From Crossiella sp. SN42 (GTDB taxonomy: Bacteria > Actinomycetota > Actinomycetes > Mycobacteriales > Pseudonocardiaceae): 64,000 bases of DNA. Both the position numbers and the translations under genes were made by a program. The notes under the pieces were generated by a model. The model worked only from the letters and a program-made list of their open reading frames with translations, made no database searches and was not told the DNA's origin. The stretch's first letter is position 1; every line of letters starts with the position of its first letter. Below are positions 1 to 8,577 of the stretch, in pieces. The DNA lies in contig NZ_JAMHIV010000043.1 in NCBI RefSeq assembly GCF_023897065.1, positions 1-64,000 on the forward strand, written 5' to 3'.

Positions 1-1372
1 CTTCGGCGGCGAGGGCCGCGGGGAGCGCGAGGTCCAGGGCGCGAGCGGCGTGGTTGGCGGGGTTGGGGGCGCGGTCGGCGAGGGGCGCGGCGGGCGGGGG
101 TTGTGCGGTGCGGTCGGCGTGGCTGGCGGAGGGTGCGGGGTCCGCGGCGGGGGCTGCGGGCGGGGCGGGGTTCGGCGGGTGGGGGGCTTGGGCGTGTTTG
201 GCGCGGCGGAGCAGGGCGTCCGCGTGCCACCAGGCCAAGTTCAGCGCCAGGTGCCACAGGCCGTGTTCCGCGCAGGCCGCGCGGGCCTCGGCGAAGCTCT
301 CGTCGGCCCGGTCGAACTCCGCCATCGCCTCACAAGCGCTGCCGCGCACCGACAACACCCCGATCCGCACCCGGGGCGAGTCCGTGGGCACCTCCGCCAG
401 CAGCCGCACCGCCTCCGCCGGGCGGCCCAGCGTCACCTGCGCCGCCGCCTGGCCGAACGCGCTGGCGATCCGGTGCCACGGGTCGGTGCCCAGGCCGGCG
501 GCCGCGGTGTAGTGCGACAGGGCCTCCTCGTCCCGGCCTGCCAGGTGGGCGAGGCGGCCCAGGCTGTTCAGCGCGATGGCCTCGCCGTCGGACTCGCCGA
601 GGGCGGCGAACAGTTCGCGGGCCAGGTGCTGGTGTTCGGCCGCTGTTGCCGGGTCGCCGGTGCCGTCGGCGATCTCGGCCAGAGCCAGGTGGATGTTCGG
701 GATCAGTTGGGGGGCGGCGGTTTCCGCCAGGGTTTGGGCGGTGGCGGCGTCGGTGGCGGCCTCGGCGAACTCGCCGGCGGCGGCCAGCACGGAGGCGCGG
801 ATGGTGTGCAGTGCGGCCAGTCCGCCTTCCTGGGGGAGCGGGAACCAGGTGCTGGCCTCGATGGCGGCGTCCAGGAGTTGCCGGGCTTCGGCGAAGCGGG
901 CGTGGTGGCGCAGGACGTGCGCGTACTCGTGGCACCAGGTCAGCAGGTGGCCGAGGACCTGTTGGGCCAGTTCGTCTTCCGGGGCCAGGTCCAGTGCGCG
1001 GCGCAGGTCCGGCAGTGCGGACCGCCAGTCGCCGGTGTTGACCACGGTCTGCGCGCGGACGGCGAACAGGGTGGCGCGCAGGGACTCCGTGCCGAACTCG
1101 TCGCCGACCAGGGCCTCGCACTCGTGGGTCAGCTCGATCGCGGTGTTGACCAGCTCCAGTGCCGGTTCGCCGTCGGTGAGGCTGGCCAGGTTGATCAAGG
1201 TCTGGGCGCGGCGGGCCAGGGCTTCGGGGTCGCCGGGCGCGGCGAGGGTGAGGGCGTGCGCCTCGTGCATCAGCCGGGCGGCGCCCGCCACATCACCCTC
1301 GGCGAAGCGGTGCGCGCCCTCGTTGTGCAGCTGCTTCCACCGTTGCCAGGCCGGGCCTGCGGGAGTGGTCAC
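1..1372 (-). CDS. TPR-like repeat protein (partial, runs off left edge)
   Basis: The reading frame opens with GTG at 1372 and stays open to base 1, so at least 457 codons are present and the C-terminus is missing. The protein is Ala/Leu/Glu-rich and mostly helical, with repeated segments that look like tetratricopeptide units (for example 'AHRFAEGDVAGAARLMHEA' near residue 20). Such proteins are usually scaffolds or sensors. Its GTGA start overlaps the stop of the upstream gene, so it is the third gene of a translationally coupled operon starting at 3548. Its N-terminal part could also belong to a regulatory or conflict-type TPR protein. No enzymatic motif is visible, and I cannot assign a function. 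Confidence 0.7.
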   Translation of the reverse strand, partial: MTTPAGPAWQRWKQLHNEGAHRFAEGDVAGAARLMHEAHALTLAAPGDPEALARRAQTLINLASLTDGEPALELVNTAIELTHECEALVGDEFGTESLRATLFAVRAQTVVNTGDWRSALPDLRRALDLAPEDELAQQVLGHLLTWCHEYAHVLRHHARFAEARQLLDAAIEASTWFPLPQEGGLAALHTIRASVLAAAGEFAEAATDAATAQTLAETAAPQLIPNIHLALAEIADGTGDPATAAEHQHLARELFAALGESDGEAIALNSLGRLAHLAGRDEEALSHYTAAAGLGTDPWHRIASAFGQAAAQVTLGRPAEAVRLLAEVPTDSPRVRIGVLSVRGSACEAMAEFDRADESFAEARAACAEHGLWHLALNLAWWHADALLRRAKHAQAPHPPNPAPPAAPAADPAPSASHADRTAQPPPAAPLADRAPNPANHAARALDLALPAALAAE

Positions 1373-2304
1373 GCACCGCTCCACAGCAGCCGGGCGGTGC
1401 GTTCGGTGAGCGTGGCGGCGGGATCGTCCAGGCGGGTCCTGGCATGGGCGATCAGCGCGGCGCGGCGGTCGGCGGCAGCCGGGTCCGGTGGCGCGGGCTC
1501 GGCGAAGCCGGGCGCGTAGACGGTGAGCACGCGCTGGTCGGCCGGGAGCAGGAGCGCGTTGGCGGGCAACGGGATCGAGCCGGTCAGCGCACCGGCCGGG
1601 GTCGGTTCCAGGGGCAGGTCGATGGGGCCGAACTGGGCGGCCAAGCGGGGTGGGACTCCGCCGGGAGCGGGCCGGGCGGTGACCTCCAGGAGGGTTTTTC
1701 CGTTGCGGCGCAAGATGAACCAGGTCGCCTCGGCGGCGGCGTCGACCGCGCCAGCGGGGACCATCGACCAGTCGACAAGTGCCGAACCTTGTTGCATCAC
1801 AACGCCATCTGGGCGAGTGTCGGCACCGGCGGCGAGGGCGAAACCCTCGCGGGTCAGTGCGGCGGTCGGCGTGGGCGGGGTGACGCCGAAGTCCTCGGCG
1901 AGCTCGGCCAGCTCCTCGGCGAGGACGAGCGCTTCGGCGTGCCCGGACAGCGCGGCCAGGGGCAGCGGAAGCAGTGCGGACAGGGCGCGTTCGGTGGCTT
2001 GCTCGTCGTCCAGGAGGTGGCTGACCGCGGCGGTGGCCACCGCGTGCTCGGCGGCCAGCAGGGCGGGGTGCAGCGGCGGCACCCCGGCCACGGTTGAGGC
2101 GGGCCACCAGGATTGGGCCCAGTTCAGGCGGGCCAGGCGGTGCACCGCGGCGAGCACGGCCGGATCTTCGGTCAGCTCCCACAGCCAGGCGGCGGCGCGC
2201 TGCTGCTCGTGCACCTCGGTGACCGGGCCGGGTTCGCCGAGCACGTCCCAGCGCACCAGCGCGCCCGCGGCCTCGACCAGCGCGGTCTGTTCGGGATGGG
2301 TCAT
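1369..2304 (-). CDS. hypothetical protein, middle gene of operon
   Basis: This encodes 311 aa starting at ATG 2304, whose ATGA overlaps the stop of the preceding gene. That overlap decides the start over a longer frame reaching to 2796. The N-terminal half is helical and Ala/Leu-rich with conserved-looking Trp residues ('NWAQSWWPAST'). The C-terminal half looks like a beta-rich module that contains a predicted core around 'WFILRRNGKTLLEVTARP'. There is no signal peptide, membrane segment or catalytic motif, so a soluble cytoplasmic protein is likely. I do not recognise the family. It is coupled to both neighbours and probably works with the TPR-like protein that follows. Confidence 0.7.
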   Translation of the reverse strand: MTHPEQTALVEAAGALVRWDVLGEPGPVTEVHEQQRAAAWLWELTEDPAVLAAVHRLARLNWAQSWWPASTVAGVPPLHPALLAAEHAVATAAVSHLLDDEQATERALSALLPLPLAALSGHAEALVLAEELAELAEDFGVTPPTPTAALTREGFALAAGADTRPDGVVMQQGSALVDWSMVPAGAVDAAAEATWFILRRNGKTLLEVTARPAPGGVPPRLAAQFGPIDLPLEPTPAGALTGSIPLPANALLLPADQRVLTVYAPGFAEPAPPDPAAADRRAALIAHARTRLDDPAATLTERTARLLWSGA

Positions 2305-3548
2305 GCCGCACCGGCTTCCCGGCTCAGCGCCGAGCGCAGGTGGTCGCGCTGGTCCATGATCACCGAGCGCAGCACGCCGTCCAGCAGGTCCCACACCTGC
2401 CCCGCGGTGAGCTGCCCGGCCCGCAGCTCCCGGCCGTGCAGGCGCACCCACAACCGGCGCAGGTAGGCCTGGCGCACGCCGTGCACGCCCGCGCGCAGCC
2501 GGTCCGGCACCCGCGCGCCGGGCAGGCGCAGCACCCGGCGCACATAGGCCTCGCGCCGCCAGCGGGCGCGCAGCCGGGTCGCCGCGCCGGGCGGGACCGG
2601 ATCGTCGTTGTCCAGGCCAGTGGTGGCGTCGCGGCCCAGCACCAGCGTCACCCGGCTGACCTCCTCGGCCAGCTGCCAGGGCTGGGCGCAGCGGTGGATC
2701 TCCTGGCGCACCAAGGCGGGCACCCCGGCCATCGACTCGCGGTGGAACCCGCTGGTGAAGGCGGCGAAGAGGCGTTCCAGCACCGAGCGGTCCCACGGTT
2801 TGGGCAGCTGCCGCTTGGACGCGCCGTCACCCAGCGCGGGCCGGGCCGGGCGTTCCTGGTCGGTCAGCCCGTAGCCGAGGGCGATCCCCGGCCGGTCCGC
2901 CTCGGCCGACTCGTGGGTGCCGGTGCGGCCGGTGACCAGCGCGGCGAACAGGTTCTCGTCGGGGGTCTCGGGGCAGGTGGCCAGGAAGTCGGCGGGCCGG
3001 GCCGCCGGTGCGGTGGATTCCCTTGGCGCGGGCCAGGTCTGGGCGAGCAGCTCGGTCAGTTCGGCGGCGTGCGCGCGGACGAACTCGCGCAGCTCGGCCA
3101 CGGTCGGCCTGCCGCCGGGGGAGTGCAGCTCGACGATGGTGTCCGCGGCGATCCGCTCGGCCTCCGGGCGTCCGGTGGGGTCGCCGTGTTCGATGGCCAG
3201 CTCGAAGCAGCGCTGGAAGTACAGGTCCTGCGGGTTGCCCTCGGTGATCCCGGCCCGCCGCCGCGTCTTCTTCAGCAGGGTGAACCAGGAGGCCGTCGCG
3301 GCCAGCGCGGGACCGGCCTCGGTGATCACCCGGCGCAGCTCCGCGGCGTGCTCGGCGAGCACCGAGCCACCGGCGAACCGCGGGTTGCGCACCGGGCGCA
3401 GCACCAGCGGGTCCAGGATCAGCTTCTCCGTGCGCGCCAACGGCCGCCCCGCGCCGTTGCTCAGCGCCGCGACCGCGGACCCCAGCTCCGCCCAGCACTG
3501 GGCCAGCAGCTGCCCTCTCGGCACCGCCGTCGCGGTCGCACTCCCCAT
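2301..3548 (-). CDS. hypothetical protein, first gene of operon
   Basis: This encodes 415 aa. ATG 3548 was chosen over an upstream in-frame start because the earlier start would lie inside the palindrome at 3568-3599. The protein is rich in Arg, Ala and Leu, is predicted mostly helical and has no signal peptide. A basic stretch near residues 320-370 ('LRARWRREAYVRRVLRLPGA' and following) might bind nucleic acid or a membrane, which is a guess. It is the promoter-proximal gene of a three-gene operon (3548 to beyond base 1) with ATGA/GTGA couplings. I do not recognise the family. Confidence 0.7.
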   Translation of the reverse strand: MGSATATAVPRGQLLAQCWAELGSAVAALSNGAGRPLARTEKLILDPLVLRPVRNPRFAGGSVLAEHAAELRRVITEAGPALAATASWFTLLKKTRRRAGITEGNPQDLYFQRCFELAIEHGDPTGRPEAERIAADTIVELHSPGGRPTVAELREFVRAHAAELTELLAQTWPAPRESTAPAARPADFLATCPETPDENLFAALVTGRTGTHESAEADRPGIALGYGLTDQERPARPALGDGASKRQLPKPWDRSVLERLFAAFTSGFHRESMAGVPALVRQEIHRCAQPWQLAEEVSRVTLVLGRDATTGLDNDDPVPPGAATRLRARWRREAYVRRVLRLPGARVPDRLRAGVHGVRQAYLRRLWVRLHGRELRAGQLTAGQVWDLLDGVLRSVIMDQRDHLRSALSREAGAA

Positions 3549-3567
3549 GCCCCTGAGCCTAAGGCGT

Positions 3568-3599
3568 GTGCTGCCCGCGATCGGGATCGCGGGCAGCAC
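3568..3599. terminator. perfect palindromic terminator
   Basis: Two 15-base arms, GTGCTGCCCGCGATC (3568-3582) and GATCGCGGGCAGCAC (3585-3599), are perfectly complementary around a 2-base loop. The palindrome sits just after the stop of the lipoprotein gene (3612) and just before the start of the next operon (3548). It probably ends the lipoprotein transcript. There is no U-tract, as is common in actinomycetes. Confidence 0.7.
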
Positions 3600-3611
3600 G
3601 CCACCGGCTTG

Positions 3612-4190
3612 TTACGAGGTGGGCTGGCAGGCCTTGGCGCGCGCCGCGGCCAACTTCAGCTCGTGCGACTCCAGCTTGAGCGGACGCAGCGGGTCGACGG
3701 CCTCACTGGTGTGGTCCTGCGCCGCATGCATCGCCTTGAGCGCGGCGTCCTGCCCGCCGCCGGCGTCCAGCTTCTTCTTGCCCTCCGCCGCTGCGTCCCT
3801 GGCCGCGGCGAACTTGTCCACGAAGGTCTTCTTCGCCGCGTCACCGTCCGGGACCGGCGAGGCCGCCAGCGCGTTCAGCTCGCCGACCGTCTTGCCTGCC
3901 AGCTCGGCGAGCCTGCCGAGCTCACCGCTCAACCACTTCTTGGTCACCGTGACGCCGGACTTCTCCTTGCTCCGGTGCTCGTTGTTGGCGAGCCGGTAGC
4001 CGTGCACCGCGCCGCACATCCCGTCGAACCAGGCGACCGCCTTGGCATCCGGCGCGGCAGGAGCCGCGGTCGTCGGACTGACGGTCACCGTGGTGGTGGA
4101 CGGCGTCGGTGCGGGCGGCGCTTCCCCAGTACAAGCCGCTGTCCCGAACAATGCCCCCAGTACGCAAATCCCCAGAATTTTTGCGTTCAT
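3612..4190 (-). CDS. secreted lipoprotein of unknown function
   Basis: This encodes 192 aa from ATG 4190, preceded by a strong GAGGGGA ribosome site. An N-terminal signal peptide ends in a lipobox-like 'LFGTAAC', so Cys21 is probably lipidated and the protein anchored to the outer face of the membrane. A Pro/Thr-rich linker (about residues 25-50) leads into a helical, charged domain with regular Ala/Lys/Glu repeats. Two Cys residues in the mature domain (in 'DGMCGAV' and 'AKACQPTS') could form a disulfide. The family is not recognised. The gene is monocistronic and followed by the palindrome at 3568-3599. Confidence 0.75.
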   Translation of the reverse strand: MNAKILGICVLGALFGTAACTGEAPPAPTPSTTTVTVSPTTAAPAAPDAKAVAWFDGMCGAVHGYRLANNEHRSKEKSGVTVTKKWLSGELGRLAELAGKTVGELNALAASPVPDGDAAKKTFVDKFAAARDAAAEGKKKLDAGGGQDAALKAMHAAQDHTSEAVDPLRPLKLESHELKLAAARAKACQPTS

Positions 4191-4305
4191 CGTTCCCCTC
4201 ATGGCGTGAACACGCTCCGGGGCGGCCGCCGGTTGCCTTGGTTCCACCGGCAGATTTGGGCGGGCCACCCCGGATGACCGAGGCGGCCCCACCGCAACTG
4301 GCTGA

Positions 4306-4629
4306 TCAGCAGGAGCGCAGCTCGGAGACCTTGGGCCTCGGCGGCACGGCGGCCGCGCCACGGGTCTCGGTGAACTCGTGGCCGCGCGGGACCGAGATGC
4401 AGCCGCCGTCGGCTGCCCAGGCCCAGATCATCCGCACCCGCTGGGTGCCGGTGCAGGTGTTGGTCGCCTTCGCGTGGGCGGTGTTGCCGGTGCGCCACTG
4501 CTTCAAGGTGACGCAGGACGGCGCGGTGCCCTCGATCCCGGCCTCCGCCGCCTGCGCGGGCGCGGCCATCAGGACCCCGCCCGTGACCGCCATCAGTGCC
4601 ACTGCCACGGCGCTCGCTGTCTTACGCAT
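4306..4629 (-). CDS. secreted tendamistat-like (alpha-amylase inhibitor family) protein
   Basis: This encodes 107 aa from ATG 4629 with a GAAGGGGA ribosome site. A signal peptide ends at 'PAQA', about residue 28. The mature part carries 'APSCVTLKQWRTG', close to the N-terminus of tendamistat-type alpha-amylase inhibitors as I remember it (APSCVTLYQSWRY). It also has four Cys in the same order, one pair at each end, which matches the two disulfides of that small beta-sandwich. The inhibitory Trp-Arg-Tyr triplet is Trp-Arg-Thr here, so amylase inhibition is uncertain. The family assignment is by eye. Another small secreted beta protein is possible. Confidence 0.6.
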   Translation of the reverse strand: MRKTASAVAVALMAVTGGVLMAAPAQAAEAGIEGTAPSCVTLKQWRTGNTAHAKATNTCTGTQRVRMIWAWAADGGCISVPRGHEFTETRGAAAVPPRPKVSELRSC

Positions 4630-4836
4630 GCAATCCCCTTCCCAGCCGCCGGACTCCAGGTGGGCCGGCGAGAGCAAACCTGGCAGGGGGCGGGTCCGCG
4701 CGCCCGGTCGTAGCAGGTCAGGACCGCCTGAACTGCTGATCATGCCTACCCGGTCGGGTGAACGCCGGGCCGAAAGTTGTGATCGGTAGGCGCGGGTCCC
4801 GCCAGAGGCTTCTCCCATGTCGAGAGGAGCAGCCCG

Positions 4837-6015
4837 ATGAAGGACCCCAGCCAGACCGGTTACGTGTGGGCGGAGCCCGGACCCTACGAGGTGCGCCGCA
4901 AGCCCCGCGGCCAGCTGCGGGTGCAGTTGCCGCGGGTAGTGGTGGCGGCGCCGCTGGCGTTCGTGTTGTTCATGGTCTTCGGCTTCTCCTACCTGGTCTC
5001 CCCGGAGCCGGACGTGACCTTGAAGCCGGGCGCGGGTTTCGCCACCGTGCGCGGCGCCGAGGTGGCCCTGGTGCCCTACCAGCGTTCCGGCAAGCGGGGC
5101 CTGGTCCAGATGATCACCCAGGACATGTTCCAGGCGCGGCTGGCCGCGGTGGAGCTGGCCACCGGACGCGCGCTGTGGGACGTGCAGCTCGCCGACCGGC
5201 TGAGCTGGCCGGTCCGGGTGCTCGCCGCCGGGGAACGGATGGCCTACGTCAGCACGGACGAGGGCCTGGTGATCCTGGATCTTGGCAGTGGCAAGATCGA
5301 GGTTCGCGGCGGCCTGGTCCCCGGGCTGTCCCGGCCGGTGCACTCGCGGTCCGCCTACGGCTACGACCGGCGGCACCGGGCACTGGTGGCCATGGACGCC
5401 GACGGCGGCCTGCGCACCATCGCGCTGGATGCCGCCACCGCGACCCCCGCCGCACCGGAGGTGGCCGCGGCCTGGGCGGGCAAGCTCAGCGCGCAGCGAT
5501 CCAGCACCAGTGCCACCGCCGCGTCGGCCACCGAAGCCCTGCTGCCCGGCCGGGAGACCGTGCAGCTGCGCGCTCGCGGGGCCGCACCCGGCCGCACCCT
5601 GGTGCGCCGCAGCCCCGACGGCCGCACCGGAGCGGTCGGCGAGACCGTCTTCCACGAGGCCCAGCTGCCGCTCACCCCGCCGCCCGGCGAGGCCGAGCCG
5701 GAGGGCTTCCCCACCGGGCCCCGCCCCGACGCCGCCGCGGGCGGGCCAGCCGGATTTGTGGTGGTGCACCACAACAAGGACGTCAACGCCAGGGACCGCG
5801 CGCTGAGCGTGGTGTCCCTGGAGACCGGCCAGGTCACCGCGACCCTGCCGGTGGGCACCGGCCAGGCCCGCGCGCTGACCAGCCCAGAGCACCGCACCCT
5901 GCTCTACGTCCGCGCCGGCGACCACGACACCGGCGAAGGGCTGCTCGTGGTCGGCCTGGACGGCCGGATCACCGTGGCCGAGTTCGGCCGCCTCGACTTC
6001 TTCGGCAACCCCTGA
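4837..6015 (+). CDS. membrane-anchored beta-propeller-like protein
   Basis: This encodes 392 aa from ATG 4837 behind GAGAGGAG. A short cytoplasmic N-terminus is followed by one membrane segment (about residues 34-56) and a large extracytoplasmic part. That part consists of repeated beta-strand blades such as 'VELATGRALWDVQLADRL', 'GLVILDLGSGKI' and 'LSVVSLETGQVTATLPVG'. These read like WD/PQQ-type propeller blades. The layout also resembles the PA2928-type family, which I cannot confirm. It is the first gene of a probable operon with the two membrane proteins that follow, 17 bases away. Confidence 0.65.
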   Translation: MKDPSQTGYVWAEPGPYEVRRKPRGQLRVQLPRVVVAAPLAFVLFMVFGFSYLVSPEPDVTLKPGAGFATVRGAEVALVPYQRSGKRGLVQMITQDMFQARLAAVELATGRALWDVQLADRLSWPVRVLAAGERMAYVSTDEGLVILDLGSGKIEVRGGLVPGLSRPVHSRSAYGYDRRHRALVAMDADGGLRTIALDAATATPAAPEVAAAWAGKLSAQRSSTSATAASATEALLPGRETVQLRARGAAPGRTLVRRSPDGRTGAVGETVFHEAQLPLTPPPGEAEPEGFPTGPRPDAAAGGPAGFVVVHHNKDVNARDRALSVVSLETGQVTATLPVGTGQARALTSPEHRTLLYVRAGDHDTGEGLLVVGLDGRITVAEFGRLDFFGNP

Positions 6016-6032
6016 ACCGGAAGGACATTCCC

Positions 6033-6809
6033 ATGAAGATCATCGCCTGGCTCGTCACCCTCGTCGGCCTGGTCGTCACCGCGCTCTACCTGCACACCGG
6101 CCTCACCGGCACCGGCCCGGTGCCCTGGCTCAACGGCTTCCTGGCCGGACCGATCTGCGCGATTTTTGTCGCTCCCATGCTCTTCCGGATCGCCAAGCTG
6201 ATGGAGAACTCCGGCTTCGGCGGCAAGGTCCCGGCCGCCTTCCAGGGCGCGCCGATCGGCATGGGCACGGTGATCTCGGTGTCCCGCACCGGGTTGTCCG
6301 TCAACGACCAGCCGCAGCTGCTGATCACCATGGACGTGGACACCTTGCAGGGCAACACTTTCCGCGCCGAGGCCAAGCAGCTGGTGGACCTCACCGACAT
6401 CGCCGCGGTGCAGCCCGGCCGCCTGCTGCCGGTGCGCTACCTGCCCGGCACCGGCCGGGTGGCGCTGGCCACCGACGCGCCGCCGCAGGAGCTCCAGCAC
6501 GCGCTCGACCAGATCCGCCTGGCCAAGGGGCTGATCACGCCGCGGCAGCTGCTGATCTCCCAGCAGGGCGTGGAAAGCCGGGCCGTGGTGCTGAGCATGT
6601 CGCCCACCGGCGAGCTGCGCGGCGACCGCGCGGTGGTCGCGCTGCGGCTGCGGGTGACCCGGCCCGGCGGCAGCACCTTCGACCTGGACCAGGAGAAGGC
6701 GCTGGAGCCGAGCCTGGTGGCGCAGGTGCAGCCCGGCGCGGTGGTGCGGGTGCGCTACCTCGCCCAGGACGAGTCCGAGGTGGTCATCCTCGCCGCCCTC
6801 CAGTCATGA
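6033..6809 (+). CDS. two-TM membrane protein with repeated beta module
   Basis: This encodes 258 aa from ATG 6033 with an upstream AAGGA site. Two membrane segments occur near residues 4-22 and 32-52. They are followed by a soluble part with two similar modules, each ending in a 'VQPG..LPVRYLPG' / 'VQPGAVVRVRYLAQ' pattern. This looks like an internal duplication of a domain seen in actinomycete membrane proteins that ends in 'vpVrydP'. The function is unknown. Its stop overlaps the next start (ATGA), so translation is coupled. Its position after the propeller protein suggests a shared envelope role. Confidence 0.65.
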   Translation: MKIIAWLVTLVGLVVTALYLHTGLTGTGPVPWLNGFLAGPICAIFVAPMLFRIAKLMENSGFGGKVPAAFQGAPIGMGTVISVSRTGLSVNDQPQLLITMDVDTLQGNTFRAEAKQLVDLTDIAAVQPGRLLPVRYLPGTGRVALATDAPPQELQHALDQIRLAKGLITPRQLLISQQGVESRAVVLSMSPTGELRGDRAVVALRLRVTRPGGSTFDLDQEKALEPSLVAQVQPGAVVRVRYLAQDESEVVILAALQS

Positions 6810-7240
6810 AGCGGGCACTGGCGGTGCTGGTCGTGCTCACCGCGGTGGTGCTGGTCTTCCGCGGCTGCGACCACCACCTCCAGGGCTTGGGGGCCACCGT
6901 GCACGCGTACTTCCGCGCGGTGGGCGCGGGCGATCCGCCGGCGGCCTGCCGGGTGCTCACCGGAGCCGCGCTGGCCAAGCTCCAGGACCGGCTGAACGCG
7001 CGCGGCTGCGAGAAAGCGGTGGCGCGGCTGGCCGCCGGGCTCACCGAGGAGCAGCGCGCGATCCTCCGGGCGCGGGTGGCGGTGCTGGAGTACCGGTCGG
7101 CGATCCTGCCCGACTTCAGCTCCCGCATCGAGGTCACCATGGACCGCAACCCGTTGCGGCAGGAGCTGTTCGTGCTGGCCGAGGTCGACGGACGCGAGCA
7201 GATCGTGGACTGGGGCTGGGATGTCCGGCGGCTCTCCTGA
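6806..7240 (+). CDS. small secreted or membrane-anchored protein
   Basis: This encodes 144 aa from ATG 6806, overlapping the previous stop. An N-terminal hydrophobic segment (residues 4-18) is either a signal anchor or a cleavable signal. A Cys follows at 21, but the preceding residues fit a lipobox poorly. The rest ('VHAYFRAVGAGDPPAACRVL' onward) begins like small NTF2-like or lumazine-binding-related domains that open with a helix and a conserved Cys. This is the last gene of the operon 4837-7240. The function is not known. Confidence 0.6.
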   Translation: MKRALAVLVVLTAVVLVFRGCDHHLQGLGATVHAYFRAVGAGDPPAACRVLTGAALAKLQDRLNARGCEKAVARLAAGLTEEQRAILRARVAVLEYRSAILPDFSSRIEVTMDRNPLRQELFVLAEVDGREQIVDWGWDVRRLS

Positions 7241-7410
7241 CCGCGCCGACCACGATCACGTCGGCGTCCGCACGGGGTCCGGCCACCGACGCGCGCTGTT
7301 ACGCTCGCGTGACCACAGGTGACCAGTCGCGGCCGGGGCGGAGGCAGGTTCGTCCGTCCGAACGCCGCAGATCCCGTTGTGCGCTCGCCGCAACGACTTT
7401 CGGAGGTGCC

Positions 7411-8562
7411 GTGCCTGCCGGGATGACCGAGGCGGTGCTGCGGGCGCTGGCCACGATCGCCGCCGACGACCGGGTGGTGGCCAGGGTGACCGCGGCCGCG
7501 CGCACCCATTCCCCCGAGGTGGCCCGGCTGCCGGAGGAGGAGAACCGGCGGCACATCGCCACCCTGCTCGCCGAGGGCATCGCGCACCTGGAGCGCGGCG
7601 ACCCGCACGAGGAGGGGGAGTTCAGCGCGGCGCAGGCGCTGGGCGCGGACCGCGCCGCGCAGGGCGTGTCCATCGGCGGCCTGCTGCGCGGGGTGCACGC
7701 CGGTCGCACCGAGCTGATCAGGGCGAGCGTGGAGCTGGCCCGCGGCATCGGCGCCGACGACGGGACCATCCTGGACTTCGTGGTGGACCTGGACCACTAC
7801 ATCGGCGCGGTGGAGCGCAACATCATCAGCGGCTACCACACCGCCGAGTTGCAGTTGTCCCGCACCGCGCGCGACCTGAACACCCAGGTGCTGCGGCGGT
7901 TGCTGGTGCCGGACGGCGACTTCCCCGACCCGGCCGAGCTGGACCGGGCCGGGCTGCGGCCTGCCGAGCGCTACCACTGCGTGGTCTCCGATGTCACCGA
8001 TCCCAGCCGTGCCAGGGCATTGGAACAGCGCCTGCTCGCCTTCGGCGGCGTCTACGGACTGGTCGAGGGACGGCTGGCCGGGCTGGCCCAGCAGCCGCCG
8101 TCCTGGCCGGCCGACGACGGACCGCTGCTGGTGGCCGCGCCCGCCACCGCGCTGACCGCGCTGCGCGAGGTCTACCCGATGTGCGTGCGGGCACTGGGGG
8201 TCGCGAGCGGGGGCGGGGGCGTGCGGCTGCTCACCGACCTGGCCGCGGAGACCGCGCTGGCCGCCTACCCGGTGCTGGCGCGGACCCTGGCCGAGGGGCT
8301 GCTGCGGCCGCTGGACCCGCAGAGCACCTTCCACCAGGAGATCGCCGCGACCGCGTTGTGCTACCTGGACCACGGCCGCAGGCTGACCGCCACGGCCGCC
8401 GCCCTGCACATCCACGCCAACACCGTGCGCTACCGGCTGGACCGGCTGGCCGAGCTGACCGATCTCGACCTCAGCGAGGCCCCGCCCGCTGGGCGCTCAC
8501 ACGTGCTCACCACGGTGCACACGTGGTGGGCGCTGCGCACCTGGCTCGCCGAGAGCGGCTGA
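7411..8562 (+). CDS. PucR/CdaR-type transcriptional regulator
   Basis: This encodes 383 aa. I chose GTG 7411 because GGAGG lies just upstream at 7402-7406. The same frame is open back to a GTG at 7309, and ATG 7423 is another candidate. The C-terminus carries the PucR-type helix-turn-helix ('TAAALHIHANTVRYRLDRL'), which is typical of this family. The N-terminal region resembles the sensory domain of actinomycete PucR proteins, with 'GVSIGGLLRGVHAGR' and a helical bundle. It is convergent with the response regulator gene, 15 bases away. The effector is unknown. Confidence 0.85.
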   Translation: MPAGMTEAVLRALATIAADDRVVARVTAAARTHSPEVARLPEEENRRHIATLLAEGIAHLERGDPHEEGEFSAAQALGADRAAQGVSIGGLLRGVHAGRTELIRASVELARGIGADDGTILDFVVDLDHYIGAVERNIISGYHTAELQLSRTARDLNTQVLRRLLVPDGDFPDPAELDRAGLRPAERYHCVVSDVTDPSRARALEQRLLAFGGVYGLVEGRLAGLAQQPPSWPADDGPLLVAAPATALTALREVYPMCVRALGVASGGGGVRLLTDLAAETALAAYPVLARTLAEGLLRPLDPQSTFHQEIAATALCYLDHGRRLTATAAALHIHANTVRYRLDRLAELTDLDLSEAPPAGRSHVLTTVHTWWALRTWLAESG

Positions 8563-8577
8563 GGCGGTTCGCCCGGC

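Noticed and set aside
50-1519. A 489-codon plus-strand frame at the left edge
   Set aside because: It is antisense to the TPR-like gene and low in complexity, and the minus-strand frame is coupled to its operon.
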